Positions 17,936-30,636 of a DNA stretch of 64,000 nt are shown piece after piece. Position 1 is the stretch's first letter, and the number at the start of each line of letters is the position of its first letter. A program made the translations under genes and the position numbers. The notes beneath the pieces are model-generated. The model did no database searches. It saw nothing but the letters and a program-made list of their open reading frames with translations, and was not told the origin of the DNA. This DNA is from Streptomyces olivochromogenes (GTDB lineage Bacteria > Actinomycetota > Actinomycetes > Streptomycetales > Streptomycetaceae), in assembly GCF_001514115.1 (NCBI RefSeq), contig NZ_KQ948457.1, forward strand, positions 63,829 to 127,828. The letters are read 5' to 3'.

Positions 17936-19291
17936 ATGGCAACAGAAGAAGGGAATTCCACGGATTCCTGGCGCGCGTTACCCGCCGCGCAGCAGCCCGA
18001 GTGGCCCGACACACGCGAACTGGACCGGGTCACCGCCGCCCTCGCCGCGCGGCCGCCGCTGGTCCTCGGCGGGGAGTGCGACCAGCTGCGTCTGCGGATG
18101 GCGGAGGTGGCGCGAGGCGAGGCGATCCTGCTCCAGGGCGGGGACTGCGCGGAGACCTTCGCCGACGTCACCGCCGACGCGGTCCGGCGCAAGCTCAGGA
18201 CGCTGCTGCAGATGGCGGTCGTGCTGAGCCACGCCACCGCCCTCCCGGTCGTCAAGGTCGGCCGGATGGCGGGGCAGTACGCCAAGCCGCGGTCGAGCCC
18301 CGTCGAGGAGCGCGACGGCATGGCCCTGCCGTCCTACCGGGGCGACGCCGTCAACGGACCCGGCTTCGACGAGGCGGCCCGCACACCGGACCCGGAGCGG
18401 CTGCGCCGGATGTACGAGGCGTCGGCAGGGACGCTCAACCTGATCCGCTCGCTGACCACCGGGGGCTTCGCCGACCTGCGCCAAGTACACGCGTGGAACC
18501 AGGGGTTCGTGGCCGGCTCGGGCGCCGGCGAGCGCTACGAGGAGGTCGCCGACGAGATCGGCCGCAGCCTCGACTTCATGCGGGCCTGCGGCGTCGACAC
18601 CCGGGACCTCGCCACGGCGGAGTTCCACGTCAGCCACGAGGGACTGCTGCTCGACTACGAGTCGGCCCTGGTGCGCACCGACCCGGAGTCGGGCCGCGCC
18701 TACGCCGCCAGCGGCCATCTGCTGTGGATCGGCGAACGCACCCGCCAACTGGACGGCGCGCACGTCGAGTTCTTCTCCCGGATCGCCAACCCGATCGCGG
18801 TGAAACTCGGCCCGAACACCGCCAGCGACGACGTACTCGGCCTTCTCGACCGGCTCGACCCCGCCCGCGAGCCCGGCCGGCTGACCTTGGTGGTGCGGGC
18901 CGGCGCGGACCGGGTGCGCGACGTGCTGCCCGCCCTGGTGGAGAAGGTCAACGCCGAGGGAGCGCAGGTGTGCTGGGTCAGCGATCCCATGCACGGCAAC
19001 ACCACCACCGCGCCCAGCGGGCACAAGACCCGGCGCTTCGACGACGTCCTCGACGAGGTGCGCGGGTTCGTGGAGGTGCACCGGGCGCTCGGCTCCCACC
19101 CGGGCGGCATCCACGTCGAGCTCACCGGGGACGACGTCACGGAGTGCCTGGGCGGCAGCGGTTCACTGCTCGCCGAGGACCTGCCGTACCGCTACGAGAC
19201 GGCCTGCGACCCCCGGCTCAATCACACGCAGTCCCTCGATCTGGCGTTCCAGCTCGCGGAGTTGTACCGGGACCGGGGCCGGGCGCGGTGA
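17936..19291 (+). CDS. Class II 3-deoxy-7-phosphoheptulonate (DAHP) synthase
   Basis: 451 residues. LLQGGDCAETF, KVGRMAGQYAKPRS, and WVSDPMHGNT mark the class II (plant/actinobacterial) DAHP synthase family. It condenses phosphoenolpyruvate and erythrose 4-phosphate, the entry to the shikimate pathway. ATG at 17936 follows a good ribosome site; upstream in-frame codons lack one. As a second copy next to trpE/G/D/C it raises aromatic flux for the peptide, the same logic as in the CDA cluster. The 3' end overlaps the convergent thioesterase gene by 74 bp. Confidence 0.95.
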   Translation: MATEEGNSTDSWRALPAAQQPEWPDTRELDRVTAALAARPPLVLGGECDQLRLRMAEVARGEAILLQGGDCAETFADVTADAVRRKLRTLLQMAVVLSHATALPVVKVGRMAGQYAKPRSSPVEERDGMALPSYRGDAVNGPGFDEAARTPDPERLRRMYEASAGTLNLIRSLTTGGFADLRQVHAWNQGFVAGSGAGERYEEVADEIGRSLDFMRACGVDTRDLATAEFHVSHEGLLLDYESALVRTDPESGRAYAASGHLLWIGERTRQLDGAHVEFFSRIANPIAVKLGPNTASDDVLGLLDRLDPAREPGRLTLVVRAGADRVRDVLPALVEKVNAEGAQVCWVSDPMHGNTTTAPSGHKTRRFDDVLDEVRGFVEVHRALGSHPGGIHVELTGDDVTECLGGSGSLLAEDLPYRYETACDPRLNHTQSLDLAFQLAELYRDRGRAR

Positions 19292-20009
19292 GCGGCCGCA
19301 GCGCCTCCTCGACGATCCCGAACGGCGGCTCGTCGGCGAGATAGAAGTGCCCGCCGGGCACCACATGCAGCCGGAACGGCCCCCGGGTGGACTCCTCCCA
19401 GGCCGCCGCCTGCGCCCGCGGCACCCGTGGGTCCGTCGCGCCGACGAGCGCGGTGAGCGGGCAGTCCACCTGGCGCCCGGGGCTGCCCGCGTAGGCGGCG
19501 AGCATGCGGAAGTCGGCGCCTATGTACGGCATCACCAGCTGCACGAAGGCCTTGTTGCGCAGCAACTCCGGGTCCGTGCCGCCCAGTTCGACCAGCGTCC
19601 GGGCGACGGACGCGTCGTCCCAGGTGACGGCGGCGTCCGGGACCATCAGATGCGGGGCGCGGGCACCGGAGACGATCAGCCGGCTCGCCGGGACCCCGGC
19701 GTCCGCCAGCGCGCACGCCACCTCGAAGGCGACGGTCGCCCCCATGCTGTGCCCGAACAGGGCCGTGGGCCGGCCGTCCGAGGCGGTGAGGAGCTCCTCG
19801 GCGATCCGCCGGGCCACCGCCGTCAGGTCGGTGGCGCACGGCTCCGCGATCCGCTCGGCGCGCCCCGGATAGCACACCGCGTGCACCTCGACCCCGCCCA
19901 GTGCCTTCTCCCAGCCCCGGAAGAAGTACGGCGACCCGCCCGCGTGCGGAAAGCAGACCAGCCGCCGCTCGGCGAACGGCTTCGGATCGACGCACTGCGT
20001 CCACAGCAT
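19218..20009 (-). CDS. Type II thioesterase (NRPS editing)
   Basis: 263 residues from ATG 20009, chosen because GGGGGC precedes it and the family starts near this point. LVCFPHAGGSPYFFRGW, nucleophile motif GHSMGA (Ser88), a downstream Asp in GATDPRVP and VPGGHFYL (His) complete the triad. Type II thioesterases remove misprimed acyl or aminoacyl groups from carrier proteins. This one keeps Ser, in contrast to the Cys of the hydrolase domain in the 24016-27279 protein, a useful internal comparison. It diverges from the diamino-acid operon; about 200 bp of shared promoter region separates them. Confidence 0.93.
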   Translation of the reverse strand: MLWTQCVDPKPFAERRLVCFPHAGGSPYFFRGWEKALGGVEVHAVCYPGRAERIAEPCATDLTAVARRIAEELLTASDGRPTALFGHSMGATVAFEVACALADAGVPASRLIVSGARAPHLMVPDAAVTWDDASVARTLVELGGTDPELLRNKAFVQLVMPYIGADFRMLAAYAGSPGRQVDCPLTALVGATDPRVPRAQAAAWEESTRGPFRLHVVPGGHFYLADEPPFGIVEEALRPLTAPGPGPGTTPRAGTPDRGTACD

Positions 20010-20214
20010 GCTGCCCCCAGGGTTCGGTCCCGCGGCAAGTTCCGCGGCGGTCGGTCGGCTGTGCCCGCCGTGATGATCGCAGCCGGCACTGACGGAGCAC
20101 TGACGCCGCATGTGTCAGTGGTCTGTCAGGCCGGACCAGGAACATGGCCGAGCAGGCATCGGGCCCGGGCTCCGGGCGTCCGCCTCGACCCACACTCGAT
20201 CCTCAGGAGTCTCC

Positions 20215-21291
20215 ATGCCGGTGACGTCCCCGTACGGCTCGATCACCGAGGCGCAGCTGATGCCTCGCCTGGTCAAGATCGGCCCCCGCCTGTACGGCGC
20301 TGTCTTCACGCTGATGAAGCTGCTGCCCGCCCACTACATCCTGCAGCGGGCCGAGGAGCGCGGCGAGCTGGAGCGCGACACGGTGATCGTCGAAACGACC
20401 TCGGGCACCTTCGGGCTCGCCCTGGCCATGCAGGCCGCGCTGATGCGGCGCAAGCTGATCCTGGTCAGCGACCCGGCCATCGACATCAACCTGTACCGGC
20501 GGCTCACCGACCTCGGCGCCACCGTGGAGATCTGCCGCGAGCCCGCCCCCGTCGGCGGCTACCAGACGGCGCGACTGAACCGCCTGGCCGAGATCCGCGC
20601 CGAGCTGCCCGACACCTTCTGCCCGGAGCAGTACGACAACCCCGACAACCCCACGTCGTACGGTGTCGTCGCCGACTTCCTGCACCGCGCGCTCGGCCGG
20701 GTGGACTGCCTGGTGGGCCCGGTGGGCTCCGGCGGTTCCATGTGCGGCACCGTGCGCGGCCTGCGTGAGCGCACCCCGCACACCAGGGCCATCGGCGTCG
20801 ACACCCACCGCAGCGTGCTGTTCGGCCAGCCCGACGGCTCGCGCGAGCTGCGCGGCCTGGGCAACAGCCTGTGGCCGGGCAACCTCGACCACAGCGCCTT
20901 CGACGAGATCCACTGGACCTCGGCCGGCGAGGCCTACCTCAGCACCCGCGAACTCCACGCCGAGCACGCCCTGTTCCAGGGCCCGACCAGTGGCGCCGCC
21001 TACCTGGTCGCCACATGGTGGGCCGACCGCAACCCCGACCGGACCTGCGTGGTGATGCTCCCGGACGAGGGCTACCGCTACCAGGCCACCGTCTACGACG
21101 ACGCCTGGCTGCGCGCAGGCGGCCATCTGCCCGGCGACCGCCCCGCCGAGCCCTACCCCGTGCCCGGCCCCGACACGGCCGGCGACCGCTGGGCCCGCTT
21201 CGCCTGGGGCCGCCGGGAGTACGGCGACGTACCGGGCGCGGTCCCGCGGTCCCGCACGGCCGCCGCGGCGACGGAAGGAGCCCTGTCATGA
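20215..21291 (+). CDS. Cysteine-synthase-family PLP enzyme, probable diaminobutyrate synthase component
   Basis: 358 residues, fold type II PLP enzyme. TTSGTFGLALAM matches the substrate loop TSGNTG, GPVGSGGSMCGT is the PLP phosphate cradle, and GPTSGAAYLVA the C-terminal segment. The Lys is probably Lys35 (LMKLLPAHYIL), but the usual NPGGSxKDR context is not kept, so the entrance to the active site is unusual. Set beside a lyase and a PduX-like kinase, the expected reaction is beta-replacement of phosphate on O-phosphothreonine by the amino group of aspartate. AGGAG precedes ATG 20215. It is the first gene of a five-gene operon joined by four-base overlaps. Confidence 0.85.
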   Translation: MPVTSPYGSITEAQLMPRLVKIGPRLYGAVFTLMKLLPAHYILQRAEERGELERDTVIVETTSGTFGLALAMQAALMRRKLILVSDPAIDINLYRRLTDLGATVEICREPAPVGGYQTARLNRLAEIRAELPDTFCPEQYDNPDNPTSYGVVADFLHRALGRVDCLVGPVGSGGSMCGTVRGLRERTPHTRAIGVDTHRSVLFGQPDGSRELRGLGNSLWPGNLDHSAFDEIHWTSAGEAYLSTRELHAEHALFQGPTSGAAYLVATWWADRNPDRTCVVMLPDEGYRYQATVYDDAWLRAGGHLPGDRPAEPYPVPGPDTAGDRWARFAWGRREYGDVPGAVPRSRTAAAATEGALS

Positions 21292-22751
21292 GCGGCGCCG
21301 CGCGGACGGACGTACGCGACACCGGACGTCTCACCCGCACCCTCGCCCCCCGCACCCGCCGCGTCGTCTACGGCGACCAGGGCCCCGAGGCCGTCCGCCG
21401 CGAACTGGAGCGGACCACCACCGTCGACCTCGCGCACATCGTGATGCTCACCGAGACCGGACTGCTGCCGGGGCCGGTCGCCGCGGCCCTCCTCGACCGG
21501 GTGCGGCGGCTGCGGGCCGACGGGTTCCGGGAGCTGTACGGACTGGACGCGCCGCGTGGGACGTACCTGATGTACGAGGGTCACCTGACCCGCGAACTCG
21601 GCGCCGACGTCGGCGGGAAGCTGCACACCGCCCGCTCCCGCAACGACATCAAGGCCACTGTGACAGCGATGCGGCTGCGCGACGAACTCCTGGACCTGAC
21701 CAGCCAGTTGCTGCGCCAGCAAGGCATCCTGCTGGCCCGGGCCCGGGCGCACGCCGATGTCGTCATGCCCGTCTACACCCACTTCCAGCCCGCCATGCCG
21801 GTCACCTACGGCTACTACCTGGCCGGCGTCGCCGCCGCCCTCGACCGGGACCTGGCCGCCCTGCTGCACTCGCTCGACGAACTGGACCGCTGCCCCCTGG
21901 GCGCCGGCGCCGTGGCCGGCACCGACCTGCCCATCAATCCGGAACGCACCGCGCAACTGCTCGGCTTCACCCGGCCGCCGCTGCACGCCCTGGACGCGGT
22001 GGCGGCACGGGACAGCGTGCTGCGCGCGGTCGCCTGCGCGGCCTCCGCCGCGGTGACCCTGAGCCGGCTCGCGACCGACCTCCAGCTGTGGAGCACCCAG
22101 GAGTTCGGGTTCGTGGTGTTCCCCGAGAGGCTGGTCGGCGGCAGCTCGGCCATGCCGCAGAAGCGCAACGCGTTCCTGCTCGAACACGTCAAGGCGAAGG
22201 CAGCCGTGGCCGTCGGGGCGTGGACCGCGGCGGCGGCCGCGATGAAGTCGACGCCGTTCACCAACTCCATCGAGGTCGGCACGGAGGCGGTCGACGCGGC
22301 CTGGCCGGCGTTCGACGCCCTGCGCGACGCGGTGTTGCTCGGCCAGGTGCTCGTGTCGGGGGCCCGGCCGGTCGCCGCCCGGATGGAACAGCGGGCGCGG
22401 GAGGGCTTCGTGACGGCGACGGTGATCGCCAACCGCATGGTCGCCCAGGGCGTCCCCTTCCGCACCGCGCACCATGTGGTGGGCGCCGCGGTCCGCGCGG
22501 CCGTCGAGGCGGGAGAGCCGGAACTCGACGTGGCCGGCACCTCGCCCGCACCGGGTGACGTGGTCGGCGACCTCGACCGGGGCGGCGGCCCGGGGGAGTG
22601 CGGCAAGGCCGTCGGCGAACTCCGCTCCCGCCTGACGGAACACGCCGACCAACTCGCCGCCCATCGGCGCCGGTTGCTGGAGGCCGGGGAACTGCTGGCG
22701 GCGGAGACGGCGACGGTCCTGGCGCGGCACGGATCGGGAGAACCGGCATGA
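21288..22751 (+). CDS. Argininosuccinate lyase/fumarase-superfamily enzyme (diamino acid release)
   Basis: 487 residues. ARSRNDIKATVT, THFQPAMPVTYGYYL and the signature GSSAMPQKRNAFLLEHVK (around residue 288) define the superfamily. Here the signature has KRN in place of KKNP, so it is a specialised paralogue and probably not the arginine-pathway enzyme. Inferred role: elimination of fumarate from an aspartate adduct, freeing 2,3-diaminobutyrate, as proposed for the pacidamycin pathway. The ATG overlaps the previous stop and its own stop overlaps the ATP-grasp start. Confidence 0.88.
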   Translation: MSGAARTDVRDTGRLTRTLAPRTRRVVYGDQGPEAVRRELERTTTVDLAHIVMLTETGLLPGPVAAALLDRVRRLRADGFRELYGLDAPRGTYLMYEGHLTRELGADVGGKLHTARSRNDIKATVTAMRLRDELLDLTSQLLRQQGILLARARAHADVVMPVYTHFQPAMPVTYGYYLAGVAAALDRDLAALLHSLDELDRCPLGAGAVAGTDLPINPERTAQLLGFTRPPLHALDAVAARDSVLRAVACAASAAVTLSRLATDLQLWSTQEFGFVVFPERLVGGSSAMPQKRNAFLLEHVKAKAAVAVGAWTAAAAAMKSTPFTNSIEVGTEAVDAAWPAFDALRDAVLLGQVLVSGARPVAARMEQRAREGFVTATVIANRMVAQGVPFRTAHHVVGAAVRAAVEAGEPELDVAGTSPAPGDVVGDLDRGGGPGECGKAVGELRSRLTEHADQLAAHRRRLLEAGELLAAETATVLARHGSGEPA

Positions 22752-24015
22752 CGGGCAAGGCGGGCGTGACGACGCGGAAGTGGCTCGCCTTCCTGGAGAG
22801 CAACACCACCGGCACCGGACGGGAGTTCTGCGCCGCGGCGCGGGCCCGCGGTCTGCGCCCCGTCCTGCTCGCCCGCGACCCCGCCCGCTATCCGTACGCA
22901 GCCGCGGACGGCATCGACACCCGCGTCCTGGACACCGGCGACCCCGAGGCCGTCCACGCGGCCTGCGGCCGGCTCGTCGCGGACGGCGGGCTCGCGGGGA
23001 TCACCTCCAGCTCCGAGTACTTCGTGGCGGCCGCGGCCCGCGCCGCCGCCGGGTACGGACTGCCCGGCCCCGACGGCGAAGCCGTCGCCCGCTGCCGCGC
23101 CAAGGACCTGCAACGCGCCGACCACCTCGCCGCCGGAGTGCCCGTACCCCGCTTCGAGACGGCCGGTGACATCGAGGCGGCCGTCCGCGCGGCGGACCTG
23201 ATCGGCCACCCCGTCGTCCTCAAACCGGTGAGCGGCTCCGGCTCGGTCGGCGTACGGATGTGCCACGACCGGGACGAGACCCGCCGCTGGGCGGCCGAGC
23301 TGCTCGCCCGCACCACCGACGAACGCGGCGCGCAGGCCCCGCGCCGCATCCTCGTCGAGGCCGCCGTCGAGGGACCCGAGTACTCCGTGGAGACCCTCGA
23401 CGGCACGGTCGTCGCCGTCGTCGCCAAACACGTCGGTCCACGGCCGTACTTCGTGGAGACCGGCCATGACGTGCCCGCCCCGGTACCGGACGCCACCGCG
23501 GCCGAGCTCGGCCGGACCGCCCTGCACGCGGTGCGCGCCCTGGGCCTCGGCTGGGGCGCCGCCCACACCGAACTGCGCCGGTCCGCGCAGGGGCCCGTGG
23601 TCATCGAGGTCAACCCCCGGCTGGCCGGCGGCATGATCCCGGTCGCCGTACGCGCCGCCACCGGCGTCGACCTCGTGGACGCCGTCGTCGCCCGGGCCGC
23701 CGGACAGGCACCGGCCGCGCCGGGACCGGCGGCAGGACACGCCGCCGTGCGCTTCGTGACGGCGGGGCGCGAGGGGCGGGTCGCGGCCGTGCGCGGGCTC
23801 GCTGCCGCGGCCGCCGCGCCCGGAGTGGTGGCCGCCGTGGCGCACACCGCCGTCGGCCGGCCCGTGAGGATCACCCACTCGTTCCAGGACCGCCTCGGCT
23901 GTGTGGTGGCCACCGGCCCCGACGCCCGCGACGCGGCCGAAGGGGCCCGCGCGGCCGTGGAGCTGATCGCCGTGGACGTCGAGGCGGAACCCGTACCGGA
24001 GGGAGTGGCGAGCAG

Positions 24016-24019
<4 letters not shown>
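22748..24019 (+). CDS. ATP-grasp carboxylate-amine ligase
   Basis: 423 residues. ATP-grasp elements GHPVVLKPVSGSGSVGV (nucleotide loop), ILVEAAVEGPEYSVE and the metal-binding VIEVNPRLAGG are clear. Such enzymes form an acyl phosphate and join it to an amine; relatives act in dipeptide and amino acid ligation. It sits between the lyase and the A-PCP gene with ATGA overlaps on both sides, so it works with the diamino acid, but the minimal 2,3-diaminobutyrate route does not need it. It could cap, dimerise or extend the diamino acid before or after adenylation. Substrate unknown. Confidence 0.85.
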
Positions 24020-27275
<3,256 letters not shown>

Positions 27276-27279
<4 letters not shown>

Positions 27280-28214
27280 TCACGACGACAGCGACGGGCA
27301 CGGCTACCGCGGGGCCCACCGGTTACCGCCGGGTGGCCGCCACCGGGGTCAGTACCGCCTTCGGCACCTTCGGCGAGCTGCTGCAAGGGGTCCTGCCCCA
27401 GGACGAGGTCCCACCGGGGGAGGACGGCAACTTCCTGGTCACCCTGCCGGTCGCCCGCTGGGCCATGGCACGCTTCGAACTCGACTGGGACTCCCATGAG
27501 TTGTCCGTCTTCCCACCGCACAAGAAGAAGGCCCTCCGGCTCACCTCCATGATCATGGAAGACGCCGGGGGCGCGGGCGGCGTGCTGCGGATCGAGGGCA
27601 CCCTCCCCGAAGGCAAGGGCCTCGCCAGCTCCTCCGCGGACCTGGTCGCCACCGCGCGGGCCGTGGCCAACGCCCTCGACGAACCGATGCCGGCCCACCG
27701 CATCGAGTCGTATCTCGCCCGGATCGAGCCGACCGACGGCGTGATGTACCCCGCGATCGTCGCGTTCCACCACCGCAGCGTGCGGCTGCGCGCCAGCCTG
27801 GGGACGCTGCCGTCGATGACGGTGGTCGCCATCGACGAGGGCGGCTCGGTGGACACCGTCGCCTTCAACGCCATCCCCAAGCCGTTCACCGAACGTGACA
27901 GACTCCGGTACGCGCGGCTTCTGGAACGCGTCACCCACGCCATCGCCCGCGCCGACCTCGCCGAGGTCGGCCGGGTCGCGACCGCCAGCGCCCGGATGAA
28001 CCAGGTCCTGCGCCACAAGCGGCAGTTGGACGCGATGATCCGCATCTGCGAGGACGTGGGCGGCCTCGGCGTGGCCGTCGCCCACAGCGGCACCACCCTC
28101 GGCATCCTCCTCGACGGCACGGCCCCCGACCACCCCGCCCGGCTCGCGGCGGCGGCCCAGAGCTGCCAGGAACTGGCCGGAGAGGTGACGGTGTTCCACA
28201 CACTGACCTTCTGA
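27276..28214 (+). CDS. GHMP-family kinase, PduX-like (probable L-threonine kinase)
   Basis: 312 residues from GTG 27276, which overlaps the previous stop. GTFGELLQG near the N-terminus and the ATP loop PEGKGLASSSADL (about residue 112) are as in PduX, the L-threonine kinase of cobalamin salvage; GLGVAVAHSGTTLG is the third GHMP motif. No cobalamin genes are nearby. In this operon O-phosphothreonine would be the activated substrate for the cysteine-synthase-like enzyme, giving 2,3-diaminobutyrate after fumarate loss. A serine-based route to 2,3-diaminopropionate is the alternative. A double hairpin follows directly, closing the operon. Confidence 0.85.
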
Positions 28215-28226
28215 TCCACCTCCCAC

Positions 28227-28301
28227 GCACCGGGGATCCCCCGCCCCGGTGCACCGACGGCCCCCGGCCGAGGCGTGCGGACGCCTCGGCCGGGGGCCGT
28301 C
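28227..28301 (+). terminator. Tandem hairpin terminator closing the diamino-acid operon
   Basis: First hairpin: GCACCGGGG (28227-28235) pairs with CCCCGGTGC (28244-28252). Second: a perfect 21-bp stem, 28256-28276 with 28281-28301, loop GCGG. It lies 12 bases after the kinase stop. Such a long stem without a T-run is a strong Streptomyces-type terminator and marks the end of the NRPS part of the window. Confidence 0.85.
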
Positions 28302-28341
28302 CGCACGCCCGCGCACAAGGGGGCCAGAGGGGGCCAGGGGG

Positions 28342-28359
28342 GTCCACCGACCGGTGGAC
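28342..28359. promoter_or_regulatory. Palindrome upstream of the MMPL exporter gene
   Basis: GTCCACC (28342-28348), four bases, then GGTGGAC (28353-28359). It lies about 60 bp before the exporter start, behind a twofold GGGGGCCAG repeat. Position and symmetry suit a TetR-type operator, but no such regulator gene is in the window. Confidence 0.4.
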
Positions 28360-28418
28360 CCGAAGTTCAACCGGTCGCCGCTGTCGGCCCCATGCCCCCC
28401 GCGACCAGCATGGATGGC

Positions 28419-30632
28419 ATGACGAATCTCCCTGTACGCATGGCACGTTGGAGCGCCGGACACCCCTGGCGCGCCATGATCGGATGGCTCGTGTTCGTGG
28501 TCCTGTGCCTCGGCGTCGGTATCGCGGCCGGCACCAACCAGGCCACCACGGAGGACTACCGGGTCGGCGAGGCCGGCCGCGCCGAGGCCATCGCCGCCGA
28601 GGGCGGACTCCAGCAGCGCCCCGTGGAGCGCGTCCTGATCTCCGCCCCGGCCGGCACCGGCCGCCTCGACCTCGCCGCCGCCGCCGCGAAGGACATCGCC
28701 GCGCGGATGGGCAAGCTGCCCGAGGTGCGGTCGGTGGCCGACCCGGTCCGGGCCGCCGACGACAGCGCGGTCCGCGTCGACATCACCATGAACGGCCCCG
28801 AGCTGGACGGCAAGAAGCATGTCGACCCGCTGCTCGCGCAGACCGCCGCCGTGCAGAAGGCCAACCCCGGCCTGAGGGTCGAGGAGACCGGATCCCCCTC
28901 GATCAGCAAGGGCGTCGAGAAACTCCGCGGTGACGACCTGTCCCGCACCGAGGTCATCGCCCTGCCGGTCACACTGATCACCCTGCTGCTGGTCTTCAGC
29001 TCCCTGGTGATGGCCCTCGTACCGCTGCTGCTCGCGCTCACCTCGATCGCCGCCGCCGTCGGCCTGTCGATGGTCGCCTCGCACGTCTTCCCGGACGCCG
29101 GCGTCGGCACCAACGTCATCCTGCTGATCGGGCTGGCCGTGGGCGTCGACTACACGCTCTTCTATCTCAAGCGGGAGCGTGAGGAGCGTGCCAAGGCCGG
29201 CGGGCGGCTCACCCCGCAGGCGGTCGTGGAACTCGCCGCGGCCACCTCGGGCCGGGCCGTCGTCCTGTCCGGGTTCGCCGTCGCCATCTCCAGCGCCACC
29301 CTCTTCCTCGCCGACGACGTCATCTTCTCCTCGATCGCCGTGGGCGCCATCGTCGTCACCCTGGTCGCCGTGATCAGCTCCCTGACCGTGCTGCCCGCGC
29401 TGCTCGCCAAGCTGGCCCAGCGGGCGGAGCGCCGGGCCGTCCGCAAGGCGGAACGCGCCGCCGCGCGCGGCAAGTCGGTGAAGCCGAAGAAGCAGCCCAG
29501 GACGGGTACGGGCCGGGTCACCGCGGCCGTACTGCGCCCCGTGGCGAAGCACCCCGTCGCCGCGCTGACCGTCACGGTCGTCGCGATGCTCGCCCTCGCC
29601 GCCCCGGTGCTCGGCATGAAGCTGACCGACATGGGCCGGGAGACCCACTCGCGCTCCATCACCGCCATGCAGACCTTCGACCGCCTCAACGCGGCCTTCC
29701 CGGAGCTGAAGTCGATGCACCAGGTCGTGGTGCGCGCCGACGCCGACCGCTCGCCCGAGGTGACCGCCGCGCTGCGGGACCTCGCCAAGGAGGTCGAGGG
29801 CGACCCGCGGATGACCGGCACGCCGCAGCTGTCCGTCTCCCCGGACAAGCGGATCAGCATGCTCCAGATCCAGGTGCCGTACTACGTGCACACCGAGCAG
29901 GCGCAGTCCTCGCTCGCCGACATCCGCGACACGTACGTACCCGCCACCGTCGGCAAGGTCGCCGGCGCCGAGACCGCGGTGACCGGTGACGTCGCCCGCT
30001 ACACCGACTACCCGACCCACCAGGAGGAGAAGCTGCCGCTGATCATCGGGGCGCTGCTGCTGGTGACCTTCGTGATGACGGTCTGGGCGTTCCGCTCCCT
30101 GGTCCTGGGTCTGGTCGGCATCCTGCTCAACCTGCTGTCGGCCGCCGCCTCGCTGGGCGTACTGGTCCTCGTCTTCCAGCACACCTGGGCGCAGGGACTG
30201 CTCGACTTCACCTCCACCGGCACGATCGGCTCCCGGGTGCCGCTGTTCCTCTTCGTCATCCTCTTCGGCCTGTCGATGGACTACCAGGTGTTCGTGATCA
30301 GCCGGGTCCGGGAGGCCGCCCTGAACGGCACGCCGACGCGCAAGGCGGTGCTCGACGGGATCGGCAGCTCCGCCGGGGTGGTCACCAGTGCCGCCGTGGT
30401 CATGGTGACCGTGTTCGCGAGCTTCGCGGCCCTGCACCTGATCGAGATGAAGCAGATCGGTTTCAGCCTCGCGGTCGCCGTCCTGCTGGACGCCTTCGTG
30501 ATCCGGATGCTGATCCTGCCGGCCTTGATGCTGCTGCTCGGAGAGGCCAACTGGTGGCCGTCCAGGGCCGTACGCAGGTCGGCCACACCGGCCGCGGACA
30601 CCGCCCCCCGTACGCTCGAAAACGTAAACTGA
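28419..30632 (+). CDS. MMPL/RND-family membrane exporter
   Basis: 737 residues from the ATG at 28419; the ATG at 28410 is equally possible and neither has a clear ribosome site, so a leaderless message is conceivable. Two repeats of one helix, a large extracytoplasmic loop and a five-helix bundle; VGLAVGVDYTLFYLKRERE and FGLSMDYQVFVISRVRE are the duplicated MMPL signatures with the proton-relay aspartates. MMPL proteins export lipids, lipopeptides or drugs. It is followed after four bases by a histidine kinase gene, so it may be the output or resistance element of that signalling pair, or an exporter of the peptide. Confidence 0.93.
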   Translation: MTNLPVRMARWSAGHPWRAMIGWLVFVVLCLGVGIAAGTNQATTEDYRVGEAGRAEAIAAEGGLQQRPVERVLISAPAGTGRLDLAAAAAKDIAARMGKLPEVRSVADPVRAADDSAVRVDITMNGPELDGKKHVDPLLAQTAAVQKANPGLRVEETGSPSISKGVEKLRGDDLSRTEVIALPVTLITLLLVFSSLVMALVPLLLALTSIAAAVGLSMVASHVFPDAGVGTNVILLIGLAVGVDYTLFYLKREREERAKAGGRLTPQAVVELAAATSGRAVVLSGFAVAISSATLFLADDVIFSSIAVGAIVVTLVAVISSLTVLPALLAKLAQRAERRAVRKAERAAARGKSVKPKKQPRTGTGRVTAAVLRPVAKHPVAALTVTVVAMLALAAPVLGMKLTDMGRETHSRSITAMQTFDRLNAAFPELKSMHQVVVRADADRSPEVTAALRDLAKEVEGDPRMTGTPQLSVSPDKRISMLQIQVPYYVHTEQAQSSLADIRDTYVPATVGKVAGAETAVTGDVARYTDYPTHQEEKLPLIIGALLLVTFVMTVWAFRSLVLGLVGILLNLLSAAASLGVLVLVFQHTWAQGLLDFTSTGTIGSRVPLFLFVILFGLSMDYQVFVISRVREAALNGTPTRKAVLDGIGSSAGVVTSAAVVMVTVFASFAALHLIEMKQIGFSLAVAVLLDAFVIRMLILPALMLLLGEANWWPSRAVRRSATPAADTAPRTLENVN

Positions 30633-30636
30633 AGCC

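Noticed and set aside
20110..20214. Earlier start for the cysteine-synthase-like gene
   Set aside because: The frame is open upstream, but AGGAG stands directly before ATG 20215 and the extra residues are unlike the family.
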